Notes: a model not told the origin generated them from the letters alone. Counted from the stretch's first letter, positions 1-6,467 are shown. The stretch is DNA of 6,615 bases from an uncultured Bacilli bacterium (GCA_947628325.1 CANQZL010000090.1:1-6615), one strand, 5' to 3'. Numbers and translations are program-made.

Positions 1-91
1 GTCAATAAAAATTTCATACCAATTTTTACGTTAATTTCAAAGGTAAAAGCATCATTTTATTCAAAGATTTTCATTATTAATTTAATTTTAT

Positions 92-119
92 TTAACATTT
101 GAAATGTTTATGATATAAT
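92..119 (+). promoter_or_regulatory. Sigma-A-type promoter of the sortase gene
   Basis: The -35 element TTAACA (92-97, 5 of 6 to consensus) is followed after 16 bp by a perfect -10 element TATAAT (114-119). A TG at 111-112 makes this an extended -10 (TGnTATAAT). Transcription would start near base 126, leaving a short leader of about 19 bases with the ribosome binding site GAGAGG at 131-136. This is the best promoter in the window by consensus match. The spacer contains a palindrome listed separately. Confidence 0.75.
94..108. promoter_or_regulatory. Palindrome inside the sortase promoter, candidate operator
   Basis: AACATTT and AAATGTT form perfect 7-bp inverted arms around a single central G. 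The palindrome overlaps the end of the -35 element and fills most of the spacer to the -10. A dimeric repressor bound here would block RNA polymerase, so this is a plausible operator. No regulator gene is present in the window, and in AT-rich DNA a 7-bp dyad can arise by chance. Confidence 0.4.
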
Positions 120-144
120 TATTTATGATAGAGAGGTTTTTAAT

Positions 145-1659
145 ATGAATGATAACTCAAATGAAAAGCAAAACAATGTTCATATTGAACAAATAAATCC
201 CCAAGAAGAGCTAAGTGAAATAGAAAAGACAGCTCTTCGCCAGTATAGTTTTGAAAAAGAAGAAGAATTAAGTAAAACAACTAAATTTAAACTTTTAAAT
301 TCTAAAAATAAAAATAATAATGATTTTGAATTACCTAAAAGAAAAATTAGTCTTACTGATACTATAAAGATTAAAATAAGTGATTTAAGAGCTAAAGTTG
401 ACGAAAATCTTGAATTACCAAACTTAAAGAAAAAGAAATCTTTATATGATACTGTAATTATAAAATTAGATGATTTAATAAATCATCACAATGCCTTAAA
501 AATATTCAGTTCTAAAAAAGTTACTAGTATTGAAGAAACAGCAGCTAGCAAGAAAAAGAAATTTCATTTATTTAAACCAAAAGATATATCAAAATTAAAA
601 AACTTTACCTTAAACGTTGATAGTGAAGAATTTGGAAGACAATTATATAATTTAAATAAAATTGCTTTAATTAATTTAAGTAATCAAAAAAATATTGCAA
701 CAAGAAAGTCTTCTCCCCTTACAAAACTTAATCGTGTCGAAAAAGTTCATATTAGTAAAACCAATTATTTAAAATATCAACAAAAACTAAATAAATTTGC
801 TATTAATAAGTTATATTATAAATTTGCTCCTAAAGAAACTAAAAAATATAAAATATATAAGTATAGTGTTATGCTTTCATCTATAATATTCTTTATCACA
901 AGTGCTATTATTATTAATTGGTTTATCCAAGGTGTAAGTATTAATAATCTAAGTAATGCTTTAACAGAAGATACTCCTATTAAAGCTATTACAGATGAAG
1001 GTACATTAATAGAAGAACCTCCAGTAGAAGAAAATAATGAAGAAAATAAAAAAACATCTTTATATTGGAAGTATCTTAATACTCCATTATCATCAGTAGA
1101 TTTTACTGAATTATTAAAAGAAAACAAAGATACAGTTGGCTGGTTAATAGTTAACAATACAAATATTAATTATCCAGTAGTTCAAACAAAAGATAATGAC
1201 TATTATTTGAAACATGCTTTTGATAAATCTAAAAATAGTGCTGGATGGGTATTTGCTGATTTTAGAGATGATTTTGAAAATCTAAGTCGAAATACAGTTA
1301 TATATGGTCATGGTAGAAAAGACAAAGTTATGTTTGGTTCATTAAATGATTCATTAAATGCAAAATGGTATACTAATGAAGATAATCAAATTATTCAATT
1401 ATCGACAATTAAATACAATACAATGTGGCAAATATTCTCAATATATAAAATACAAGCTGAATCTTATTATATAAGTACTGATTTTACAAGTGATTCTTCT
1501 TTTGAAACATTTATAAATACTATGAAAGAAAGAAGTATATATGATTTTAATGTTGATGTTACTAAAACTGATAAATTATTAACTCTTTCAACTTGTTTTG
1601 ATAACAAAGGAATTAGAACAGTTGTTCAAGCAAAATTAGTAAAGATTCAAGAAAGATAA
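145..1659 (+). CDS. srtB: Class B sortase with long cytoplasmic N-terminal extension
   Basis: Sortases are membrane-anchored cysteine transpeptidases that cut a C-terminal sorting signal and join the protein to the cell wall or to another surface protein. The catalytic domain (about 310-504) has the full triad: His389 in VIYGHG, Cys484 in TLSTC, and Arg491 in the IRTVV strand. The surrounding sequence (NYPVVQ at 342-347, a GWVFADFR block at 367-374, MFGSL after the His) fits class B. A single membrane helix lies at about 241-262, followed by an acidic linker (about 275-303), so the catalytic domain faces outside. The odd part is residues 1-240, a Lys-rich, low-complexity cytoplasmic region with an internal duplication; the protein is 504 residues, while class B sortases are usually about 220-300. 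The start is supported by GAGAGG 8 bases upstream. No LPXTG- or NPQTN-like substrate is encoded in the window. The sortase assignment is firm; the symbol is by class only. Confidence 0.93.
   Translation: MNDNSNEKQNNVHIEQINPQEELSEIEKTALRQYSFEKEEELSKTTKFKLLNSKNKNNNDFELPKRKISLTDTIKIKISDLRAKVDENLELPNLKKKKSLYDTVIIKLDDLINHHNALKIFSSKKVTSIEETAASKKKKFHLFKPKDISKLKNFTLNVDSEEFGRQLYNLNKIALINLSNQKNIATRKSSPLTKLNRVEKVHISKTNYLKYQQKLNKFAINKLYYKFAPKETKKYKIYKYSVMLSSIIFFITSAIIINWFIQGVSINNLSNALTEDTPIKAITDEGTLIEEPPVEENNEENKKTSLYWKYLNTPLSSVDFTELLKENKDTVGWLIVNNTNINYPVVQTKDNDYYLKHAFDKSKNSAGWVFADFRDDFENLSRNTVIYGHGRKDKVMFGSLNDSLNAKWYTNEDNQIIQLSTIKYNTMWQIFSIYKIQAESYYISTDFTSDSSFETFINTMKERSIYDFNVDVTKTDKLLTLSTCFDNKGIRTVVQAKLVKIQER
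328..477 (+). repeat. Two degenerate copies of a 20-22 residue motif within the sortase extension
   Basis: Residues 62-81 (ELPKRKISLTDTIKIKISDL) and 90-111 share the pattern ELP, basic run, SL-x-DT, hydrophobic/Lys strand, DL. The copies begin 28 residues apart (328-387 and 412-477 in DNA) and need a short gap to align. They are diverged at the DNA level, so this is an old internal duplication and not a recent slippage repeat. I recognise no known domain; each unit could be a membrane-surface or partner-binding motif. Confidence 0.6.
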
Positions 1660-1693
1660 AAAATCAATTCAAGCAATCCTTGAATTGATTTTT
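1659..1693. terminator. Bidirectional terminator between sortase gene and dnaI
   Basis: A perfect 15-bp stem (1659-1673 with 1679-1693) encloses a 5-base loop, CAATC. On the + strand the stem runs into TTTTTATTTT, and on the - strand into TTTTTATCTTTC, so it can end transcription both ways. It lies exactly between two convergent genes and overlaps both stop codons: the last A of the sortase TAA (1657-1659) and the dnaI TAA (1694-1692). Confidence 0.88.
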
Positions 1694-2576
1694 ATTTTCT
1701 TCTATTAGCACTTATTAATTCCATATCAATAGTAAGTTGTTTAATTCTTTCAATAATTCTTTTAGCTTTTATTTCATCATCACTATATTTATCAGCATTT
1801 AAATGTTTTTCTAACTCTTCTAAAGTATAATTTGATGTAAAGAAAGTTGTTTTGTAATTATTCATTCTTGTTTGAAGAATTGTTCCAAGTATTTCATCTC
1901 TACTCCATTCCGTAACTTTTTCAGCTCCAATATCATCAATTAAAAGTAAATCAACATTTTCTAAATATTCAATTCGATCTGCAAAAGTATCAAAGTCTCC
2001 TTTTAAATCTCTTAATAATTGAGGAAAGTAAACAATTTCTGATGAAACTCTTTTTTTAGCTAATTCATTAAATAAAGCTGAAATTAAATAAGTCTTCCCA
2101 CTACCAAAATTACCATGAAGATATAAACCTTTAAAATTACCATTTTTATCATAAGTATCATAAAAATTTTTAAGCCATTTAATTATAGGTACTCTTTTTT
2201 TATCAGTTATATCTATTTCAGACATTTTAGCATTTAAAATATTTTTATCATTTGTCATATGATTTTTTTCTTGCTCTTCTATTATTTTTTGATATTTACA
2301 AGGAGCATAATAAAAAACTATCTGTTTATCTTCTTTTTTAGGATAAAAAACATGTCCTTCTACTCTATTTTGACAATACATAATACCTTGGCATTTATGA
2401 CAATTATTTAATTCTTTTACAGTATCCTCTAAAGAAGAAGTATATTTCATAGCTATATCATCAGATACTTTAATTTTTTTTATCAAACAACCAAATTTTT
2501 CATCTTTACAAGCTTCATCATAGCTTTTTTTTAATAAATTATCATTAACATCTCTAAAATAGTTTTTTTCATTCAT
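1692..2576 (-). CDS. dnaI: DnaI, helicase loader (AAA+ ATPase)
   Basis: DnaI loads the replicative helicase onto DNA at the origin and at restarting forks. Residue numbers count from the GTG at 2585. The N-terminal part has the DnaI zinc site: Cys62, Cys65, His78 and Cys96, spaced almost as in Bacillus subtilis DnaI. The AAA+ core has Walker A GNFGSGKT (158-165), Walker B LLLIDD (213-218) followed by the family signature IGAE, sensor 1 at TSN (250-252), and arginines Arg276/Arg280 in the RIIERI helix. The length (about 294) is normal. The preferred start is ATG at 2576-2574, because GGGTGAT sits just upstream of it; the GTG at 2585 (3 residues longer) has no ribosome binding site and would overlap the dnaB stop. 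The gene follows dnaB by 5 bases, so it is cotranscribed and probably translationally coupled. The match to the family covers the whole length. Confidence 0.95.
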   Translation of the reverse strand: MNEKNYFRDVNDNLLKKSYDEACKDEKFGCLIKKIKVSDDIAMKYTSSLEDTVKELNNCHKCQGIMYCQNRVEGHVFYPKKEDKQIVFYYAPCKYQKIIEEQEKNHMTNDKNILNAKMSEIDITDKKRVPIIKWLKNFYDTYDKNGNFKGLYLHGNFGSGKTYLISALFNELAKKRVSSEIVYFPQLLRDLKGDFDTFADRIEYLENVDLLLIDDIGAEKVTEWSRDEILGTILQTRMNNYKTTFFTSNYTLEELEKHLNADKYSDDEIKAKRIIERIKQLTIDMELISANRRK

Positions 2577-2580
2577 CACT

Positions 2581-2587
2581 ATCACCC
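2581..2587 (-). promoter_or_regulatory. Ribosome binding site deciding the dnaI start
   Basis: GGGTGAT (2587-2581 on the - strand) contains GGTGA, which pairs with the anti-Shine-Dalgarno end of 16S rRNA, and lies 5 bases (counted from GGTGA) before the ATG at 2576. The same bases encode the last glycine and the TGA stop of dnaB. This supports ATG 2576 over the in-frame GTG codons at 2585 and 2579. Confidence 0.6.
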
Positions 2588-3862
2588 AAAATCTTTTAAT
2601 AAGTCTTCTAATTCTGAAAGCTCTTCTTGTGTCATTTCTTCTTTATTTATATCTTTATTAAGCCATACAGGCTCCATTGTCACATTACTCTTATGACTCT
2701 TATTATTATCTTTCTTTATAAGTTTATTATTTTCCTTTTTAGCTAATTCCATTGCTTCTTTAGCTGTTTCTATATTAGATCTTTTCCATTGACCAGCAAT
2801 AGTCTCAACATATGATTGCTTTAATTTATTATCATTTTTTCTTAAAACATAATCAATTAAAACATTTACAACTGCTGGTTTTAAATCTAAATCTATTATT
2901 AATGATTCAATTAGTTTTAAATCTCTAGCAGTTGGTTTAGCTCCTTTATTTTTTATTCTTAAGAAATCATAAGGAGAAGTATGTTCAAACATATAAAGTA
3001 ATTTACCTAATGGTGTATTATCACCTTCTGGAGATATTAAATGTTGTGGCTGTGTACGATACACTAAAGTTGGCAATTGCCCACTATTATTATATTGATA
3101 ATACTTTCTAGCACTTAGTCTTAGTCTTTCTTTATCAAATGTTCCTTTATCAGTTATAACTGTTCTAAGTAATTCAATCATTTTTAAAGTATCTAAATCA
3201 TATATAAAAGCTAATTGCTCAATTAATTCTTTAGTTTTCTTAGTTAAAGCATTTTCTTTTAATAAACCTTTAGGCATTGAAGATAAAATTAAATCAAAAT
3301 CAATATTACTATCAAGTCTAATATTTAAAGAATTTCTTTCTCTAGATTCTATTGGTTCTATATTTGATGAAGAACGATATATATTATTTAGTTCTTTAGA
3401 AACATCACTATATTCTTTTAAATCTACTTTCGGAAGTTCAAACTCTGCTTTAATTAATTCATATTCAGTTTTACCTAAATTATTAAATAACGTTATATTA
3501 AATATAGGAGAAGAAAAAAATTCTTTAGGACTTAATGGTGAATATAATTCATAAACATATGAATTTACTTCTCCTTCTTTAAAATAAGTCTTTAATAGTC
3601 CTACTCCTTCTAAAGATTCTCTAGCTAATTTGATAATTTCTATACTACTTTTCATAATTTTCATCAAATGATGATGAGTATAATCATTACTCATAAATTC
3701 CATCAAATGAATATCTCTTAATAAAGTAAAGTATAAAGCTACAGCAATAGGACCAATAATAGGTTCATATAAAGACACAATATTTTTTTTATCATCTTCA
3801 GAAATAATAGATTTATTAATAACTATATATGTATCTGCAGGTAATAATGAAATAGTCTTCAT
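2582..3862 (-). CDS. dnaB: DnaB (Gram-positive type), helicase-loading and initiation protein
   Basis: This is the Bacilli DnaB of the DnaB/DnaD superfamily, not the replicative helicase of the same name in Escherichia coli. With DnaD it recruits DnaI and the helicase to the origin and in B. subtilis is linked to the membrane. The N-terminus (LLPADTYIV, then LYEPIIGPIAVALYFTL at 31-47) matches the winged-helix DDBH1 region. Residues about 188-258 look like a first DDBH2 domain and about 284-375 a second one, which ends in the family's YxxxIxxxW motif (Tyr351, Ile355, Trp359). That DDBH1-DDBH2-DDBH2 order is the DnaB order; DnaD has only one DDBH2. The tail (about 375-426) is Lys-rich, then acidic. 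Length 426 is slightly shorter than the B. subtilis protein (about 470). The start is supported by GAGGAGG 8 bases upstream. It is first in a two-gene operon with dnaI; nrdR, its usual partner in Bacillus, is not adjacent here. Confidence 0.92.
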   Translation of the reverse strand: MKTISLLPADTYIVINKSIISEDDKKNIVSLYEPIIGPIAVALYFTLLRDIHLMEFMSNDYTHHHLMKIMKSSIEIIKLARESLEGVGLLKTYFKEGEVNSYVYELYSPLSPKEFFSSPIFNITLFNNLGKTEYELIKAEFELPKVDLKEYSDVSKELNNIYRSSSNIEPIESRERNSLNIRLDSNIDFDLILSSMPKGLLKENALTKKTKELIEQLAFIYDLDTLKMIELLRTVITDKGTFDKERLRLSARKYYQYNNSGQLPTLVYRTQPQHLISPEGDNTPLGKLLYMFEHTSPYDFLRIKNKGAKPTARDLKLIESLIIDLDLKPAVVNVLIDYVLRKNDNKLKQSYVETIAGQWKRSNIETAKEAMELAKKENNKLIKKDNNKSHKSNVTMEPVWLNKDINKEEMTQEELSELEDLLKDFG

Positions 3863-3884
3863 ATGACCAACCTCCTCATATAGT

Positions 3885-3913
3885 ATTATAAACTACTAAA
3901 ATCTATTTTTAAA
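3885..3913 (-). promoter_or_regulatory. Candidate promoter of the dnaB-dnaI operon
   Basis: On the - strand a perfect -10 TATAAT (3890-3885) lies 17 bp downstream of a weak -35, TTTAAA (3913-3908, 4 of 6). Transcription would start near 3878, just at the ribosome binding site GAGGAGG (3877-3871), giving a very short leader of about 16 bases. The -10 is convincing; the -35 is not strong in such AT-rich DNA. Confidence 0.5.
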
Positions 3914-3920
3914 GAATAAA

Positions 3921-3950
3921 ATAAATAAAAAAGAGATTAGCATCCCTCTT
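3921..3950 (-). terminator. Weak terminator after the thioredoxin-like gene
   Basis: On the - strand AAGAGG (3950-3945) can pair with TCTCTT (3936-3931) in a 6-bp stem that ends in a G-T pair, with an 8-base loop containing the stop codon. A T-rich tail, TTTTATTTAT (3930-3921), follows. The stem is short, so read-through into dnaB is likely. Confidence 0.35.
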
Positions 3951-4848
3951 CATCTGAAGTAGAACATTCATCTCCTAAATATTTTGAAATCATTTCCGTA
4001 TATATTTTAAATAATTCATCTTCTTGTTCTTTTGTTAAATCTGGAACATTACCATCTTTATCAATTTCATGGCTTTCAACTGATCCTTCATGAAATCCTA
4101 TTAATTCACCATTTAAAACTGCTACTACTGTCGGAGCATATAAACGTTTTTCTCCAGTATTTACCTCTTTACCTTTGTCAGTAGTTAAAACATAATCACT
4201 TAGTTCATTAGCTAAAGCAAGAAGTATTCTATAGTATGATTGTGAAGCATCTTTTGTTCTTTTAGCTTTATTTCTAGTATCTAATGTATATGTATCTCTA
4301 ATATCACTTGTTGCATCATCATTAGGTCTTACATCAACATAATATATTTTATCTAATGAAGTAGAATTCATAGCATTAAGTAATACTGGAACTATATTAC
4401 GACACCAAGGACAAGCTGAAAAACCGAAGTAAATTATTCCTGAACCACTATCCAAAATATCAGCAGCTTCATCTACAGAAATATAAACAATATTATTATC
4501 ATCTAAAATAGATATTTCTTTATGTTTTTTTCCATTAGAACGAACTGTTCCATTAAGTTTTTCATATTCTTCTTTAAATTTAATTTCATCTTTTGTAGCT
4601 TCATATTTTGGATTACTAAAACCACCATGTTTTTGATACTGTATTGTTAAATATCCTCCAACAAATATTACAAGTATTAAAATTGCTGCCAACAAAGTTC
4701 GACCATAATTATTATCTTCTTCCTTTTTAGGAGTTACTTTCTTCTCTACTTTAGTCGTCTTAACACTTTTTGGACTTTCATTTATTTCTTTCTTAGTATT
4801 ATTTTTCTTTTTAACTGTCGTTGTTTTTTTCTTTTCTTCTTTTGCCAT
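3937..4848 (-). CDS. Membrane-anchored extracytoplasmic thioredoxin-fold protein
   Basis: This is a predicted thiol-disulfide protein tethered to the outer face of the membrane. Residues 1-49 are a Lys-rich cytoplasmic tail, 51-70 one membrane helix (no lipobox), and about 120-292 a thioredoxin-like domain. The active site is CPWC (Cys146, Cys149) after the strand IIYFGFSA, and the cis-proline loop is APT with Pro239, followed by the strands VVAVLNGELIGF. About 90 residues separate CPWC from the cis-proline, against about 40 in classical thioredoxin, so there is a helical insertion at about 178-232. Such an insertion recalls the thioredoxin-like accessory proteins of bacteriocin exporters, but no bacteriocin or exporter gene is nearby. 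A further cysteine pair sits at the very end (Cys294, Cys303). Upstream, AGGAAGG lies 7 bases before the ATG. The fold is clear; substrate and direction (oxidase, reductase or isomerase) are not. Confidence 0.82.
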   Translation of the reverse strand: MAKEEKKKTTTVKKKNNTKKEINESPKSVKTTKVEKKVTPKKEEDNNYGRTLLAAILILVIFVGGYLTIQYQKHGGFSNPKYEATKDEIKFKEEYEKLNGTVRSNGKKHKEISILDDNNIVYISVDEAADILDSGSGIIYFGFSACPWCRNIVPVLLNAMNSTSLDKIYYVDVRPNDDATSDIRDTYTLDTRNKAKRTKDASQSYYRILLALANELSDYVLTTDKGKEVNTGEKRLYAPTVVAVLNGELIGFHEGSVESHEIDKDGNVPDLTKEQEDELFKIYTEMISKYLGDECSTSDEEGC

Positions 4849-4882
4849 TTCAAAACCTTCCTTACATCATATTAAACAATTC

Positions 4883-4899
4883 TAGGTATTTATCACCTA
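4883..4899. repeat. Short dyad at the transcription start of the thioredoxin-like gene
   Basis: TAGGT (4883-4887) and ACCTA (4895-4899) are 5-bp inverted arms around 7 bases. The dyad lies immediately downstream of the -10 element, where a repressor or a small leader hairpin could act. The arms are short and this may be chance. Confidence 0.25.
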
Positions 4900-4904
4900 T
4901 AAAC

Positions 4905-4933
4905 ATTATATCAATTCTTAAAACAAAAGTAAA
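4905..4933 (-). promoter_or_regulatory. Promoter of the thioredoxin-like gene
   Basis: On the - strand a -35 TTTACT (4933-4928, 4 of 6) is followed after 17 bp by a perfect -10 TATAAT (4910-4905), preceded by TGA, which makes an extended -10 like that of the sortase gene. Transcription would begin near 4898, giving a leader of about 50 bases. Confidence 0.6.
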
Positions 4934-4960
4934 ACAAATAAGTAAAAAATTTATTTTAAT

Positions 4961-6073
4961 CTAAGATTCTATCTCCTCTTCATTAGTACACACCATATCA
5001 TCAAAAGACATATCTTTTTTACCTAAAATTATATCCTTATTATTACAAACCAAAGCACTATATGATTCAAATCTATAAATAATCATATTTTCTTTTTCAT
5101 TATTAATTGTATCTACTGGATCAATTAACAAATCACTAATATTTAACTTATTTGAAGAAAGAGCATGAGCTATTTCGTATTTATTATTATCAGGATAAGA
5201 AACTATCATCTCTTCTAAACAATAATTATATACATTATTTGTTTCATTACTAAAGATTAATTTCTTATCAGTATTACAAGAGTTAGATTCCGTAACAGAA
5301 ATATTAAATTCTTTTAAATTTATATTACTTATTACTTCACTTTCATTCATATAAACAATATATTTATTATCTTCCATTTCTAAATTTTTTATTATACCTA
5401 AAACTGTTATTTCATCATATATATCAAAATCATCTAATTCTTTAGAATTATTTTTAAATAAAATTCTTAAAGTAATATTATCAGCAAATGTTACATAACC
5501 ATTAACAGTAATTGACTTTACTTCATAAGGTTGCATTTCTATATAGTTCTGTCCAGTTTTTTTACTTATTTTTCCTTTTATTTTAATATATTTATTTTTA
5601 TATTCAGAATAGTTAGAAACAATTGAATTTAAAAAAGAATTAGAATCTAAAACATCAATATTTTCACTATCACACATATATCCATCTTTATAAAAAGGAT
5701 CAACAATTATATTTTTATAATCGTTTTTATCACATTGCCATATTCTAATCCCAATAGCATTATATACTTTAGTATTACCACTAGTAATAATATTATAAGC
5801 AAAAACAGGAATTCTTTTAAAAGTTACAGATAATATTCCATCTAATATAATAGATCCTCCAAAAAATAATAAAATAACAAGAATTATAGTCGTAATTTTT
5901 AACTTATTATTATAAAAAATATTTAAACCTAATAAGCTTATTGCTATAATCCAAAAAATTGGTCTTATAACTGTTGATTTATTAATAATAAAAGATATTA
6001 TGAGTAAAATAATACTTAAAATTATTAAAATAAAATTTAATTTAATTGTTTTATCATTAGCATTTTTTTTCAT
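4961..6073 (-). CDS. Membrane protein with three helices and a cysteine-containing outer domain, function unknown
   Basis: I do not recognise this 370-residue protein as a named family. Three membrane helices are visible at about 11-30, 35-54 and 59-80. The basic N-terminus and the NNKLK loop suggest these face the cytoplasm, which puts residues 85-370 outside. Residues about 160-245 look like a small beta barrel of the OB-fold kind (KYIKIKGKISKK, then TLRILF, then DEITVLGIIKN), reminiscent of the tRNA_anti-like OB domains of surface proteins; this is inference from the strand pattern. Residues about 265-365 form another module (YCLEEMIVSYPDNNKYE, a short helix, then a final strand ALVCNNKDIILG). 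All six cysteines (114, 134, 266, 285, 343, 362) are in the outer part. TAGGAG lies 7 bases before the ATG. It sits between HU and the thioredoxin-like gene; no strong terminator separates it from the latter, so the two may be partly cotranscribed. Confidence 0.8.
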   Translation of the reverse strand: MKKNANDKTIKLNFILIILSIILLIISFIINKSTVIRPIFWIIAISLLGLNIFYNNKLKITTIILVILLFFGGSIILDGILSVTFKRIPVFAYNIITSGNTKVYNAIGIRIWQCDKNDYKNIIVDPFYKDGYMCDSENIDVLDSNSFLNSIVSNYSEYKNKYIKIKGKISKKTGQNYIEMQPYEVKSITVNGYVTFADNITLRILFKNNSKELDDFDIYDEITVLGIIKNLEMEDNKYIVYMNESEVISNINLKEFNISVTESNSCNTDKKLIFSNETNNVYNYCLEEMIVSYPDNNKYEIAHALSSNKLNISDLLIDPVDTINNEKENMIIYRFESYSALVCNNKDIILGKKDMSFDDMVCTNEEEIES

Positions 6074-6094
6074 ATAATTACTCCTACTATATTA

Positions 6095-6100
6095 AGTATA
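6095..6100 (-). promoter_or_regulatory. Possible -10 element for the membrane protein gene
   Basis: On the - strand TATACT (6100-6095, 5 of 6) lies 22 bases before the ATG at 6073. No recognisable -35 is found 16-18 bp upstream, where the sequence is the T-tract and stem of the HU terminator. The gene may instead depend on read-through from HU. Confidence 0.3.
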
Positions 6101-6111
6101 ATAAAAATAAT

Positions 6112-6142
6112 AAAAAAAAGCCATAAATTTTTCAATTTATGG
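6112..6142 (-). terminator. Intrinsic terminator of the HU gene
   Basis: A perfect 9-bp stem (6121-6129 with 6134-6142, CCATAAATT and its complement) has a 4-base loop. On the - strand it is followed, after one base, by eight T residues (6119-6112). It starts 22 bases past the HU stop codon. The + strand side also has eight T residues (6143-6150), so it could work both ways, but no + strand gene needs it. Confidence 0.85.
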
Positions 6143-6154
6143 TTTTTTTTATGG

Positions 6155-6171
6155 TAACTAGAAACTAGTTA
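6155..6171. repeat. Small perfect hairpin over the HU stop codon
   Basis: TAACTAG (6155-6161) and CTAGTTA (6165-6171) are 7-bp arms around AAA. The arm at 6165-6171 includes the HU stop codon TAG. With the terminator just downstream it could protect the 3' end of the HU message; this role is inference. Confidence 0.4.
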
Positions 6172-6437
6172 ATTGCATCTTTAAGTTTACTTCCAGCTTT
6201 AAATGAAGCAACTTTTTTAGCAGGGATTTTAATAGTTTCTTTAGTTAATGGATTAATACCTTCTCTAGCAGCTCTTTCTTTGCAAGCAAAAGTACCAAAT
6301 CCTACTAAAGCAACCTTACCAGATTTCTTAATTCCAGTAGTAATTCCTTCTAGTGTTGCATCAAGTGCACGTGCAGCATCTGCTTTAGTAAGTCCAGCTT
6401 TAGCTGCAATAAATTCTACTAATTCTTGTTTTCCCAT
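6165..6437 (-). CDS. hup: HU-type nucleoid DNA-binding protein
   Basis: HU is a small dimeric protein that bends and compacts DNA and helps replication, repair and recombination. At 90 residues this is the standard length. The N-terminal helices (about 3-38) form the dimer body. The core signature is present: GFGTF (46-50), Arg55 and Arg58 in ERAAREG, Asn62-Pro63 at the arm tip (Pro63 is the DNA-intercalating residue), IPA (71-73), Phe79, and the C-terminal helix AGSKLKDAI. At the tip the usual NPxTGE is NPLTKE, so Lys66 replaces glycine, and Cys52 is unusual for the family. GGGAGGT lies 8 bases before the ATG. The gene is richer in G and C than its neighbours, as expected for a highly expressed gene with selected codons. 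It is monocistronic, with its own promoter candidate and terminator. HU is preferred over IHF because IHF subunits are mostly confined to Proteobacteria. Confidence 0.96.
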   Translation of the reverse strand: MGKQELVEFIAAKAGLTKADAARALDATLEGITTGIKKSGKVALVGFGTFACKERAAREGINPLTKETIKIPAKKVASFKAGSKLKDAIN

Positions 6438-6467
6438 TTTTTTCTACCTCCCAATATTTTTTCTTTT

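Noticed and set aside
1..102. Frame 1 of the + strand is open from the window edge to a TGA at 100-102 (33 codons).
   Set aside because: It could be the tail of a gene outside the window, but the peptide has no recognisable motif, there is no terminator after it, and its end overlaps the sortase promoter.
816..1157. Reverse-strand open frame of 113 codons inside the sortase gene.
   Set aside because: It lies opposite a well-supported gene and its hydrophobic translation is the complement of the sortase membrane helix and linker. It has no family resemblance.
2577..2585. GTG at 2585 (or 2579) as the dnaI start.
   Set aside because: GTG 2585 has no ribosome binding site and would overlap the dnaB stop. 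ATG 2576 is preceded by GGGTGAT at a suitable distance.
4936..4956. All-A/T inverted repeat AAATAA / TTATTT with a 9-base loop after the membrane protein stop codon, as a terminator.
   Set aside because: Six A-U pairs are too weak for an intrinsic terminator and common by chance here. No strong terminator is visible between these two genes.
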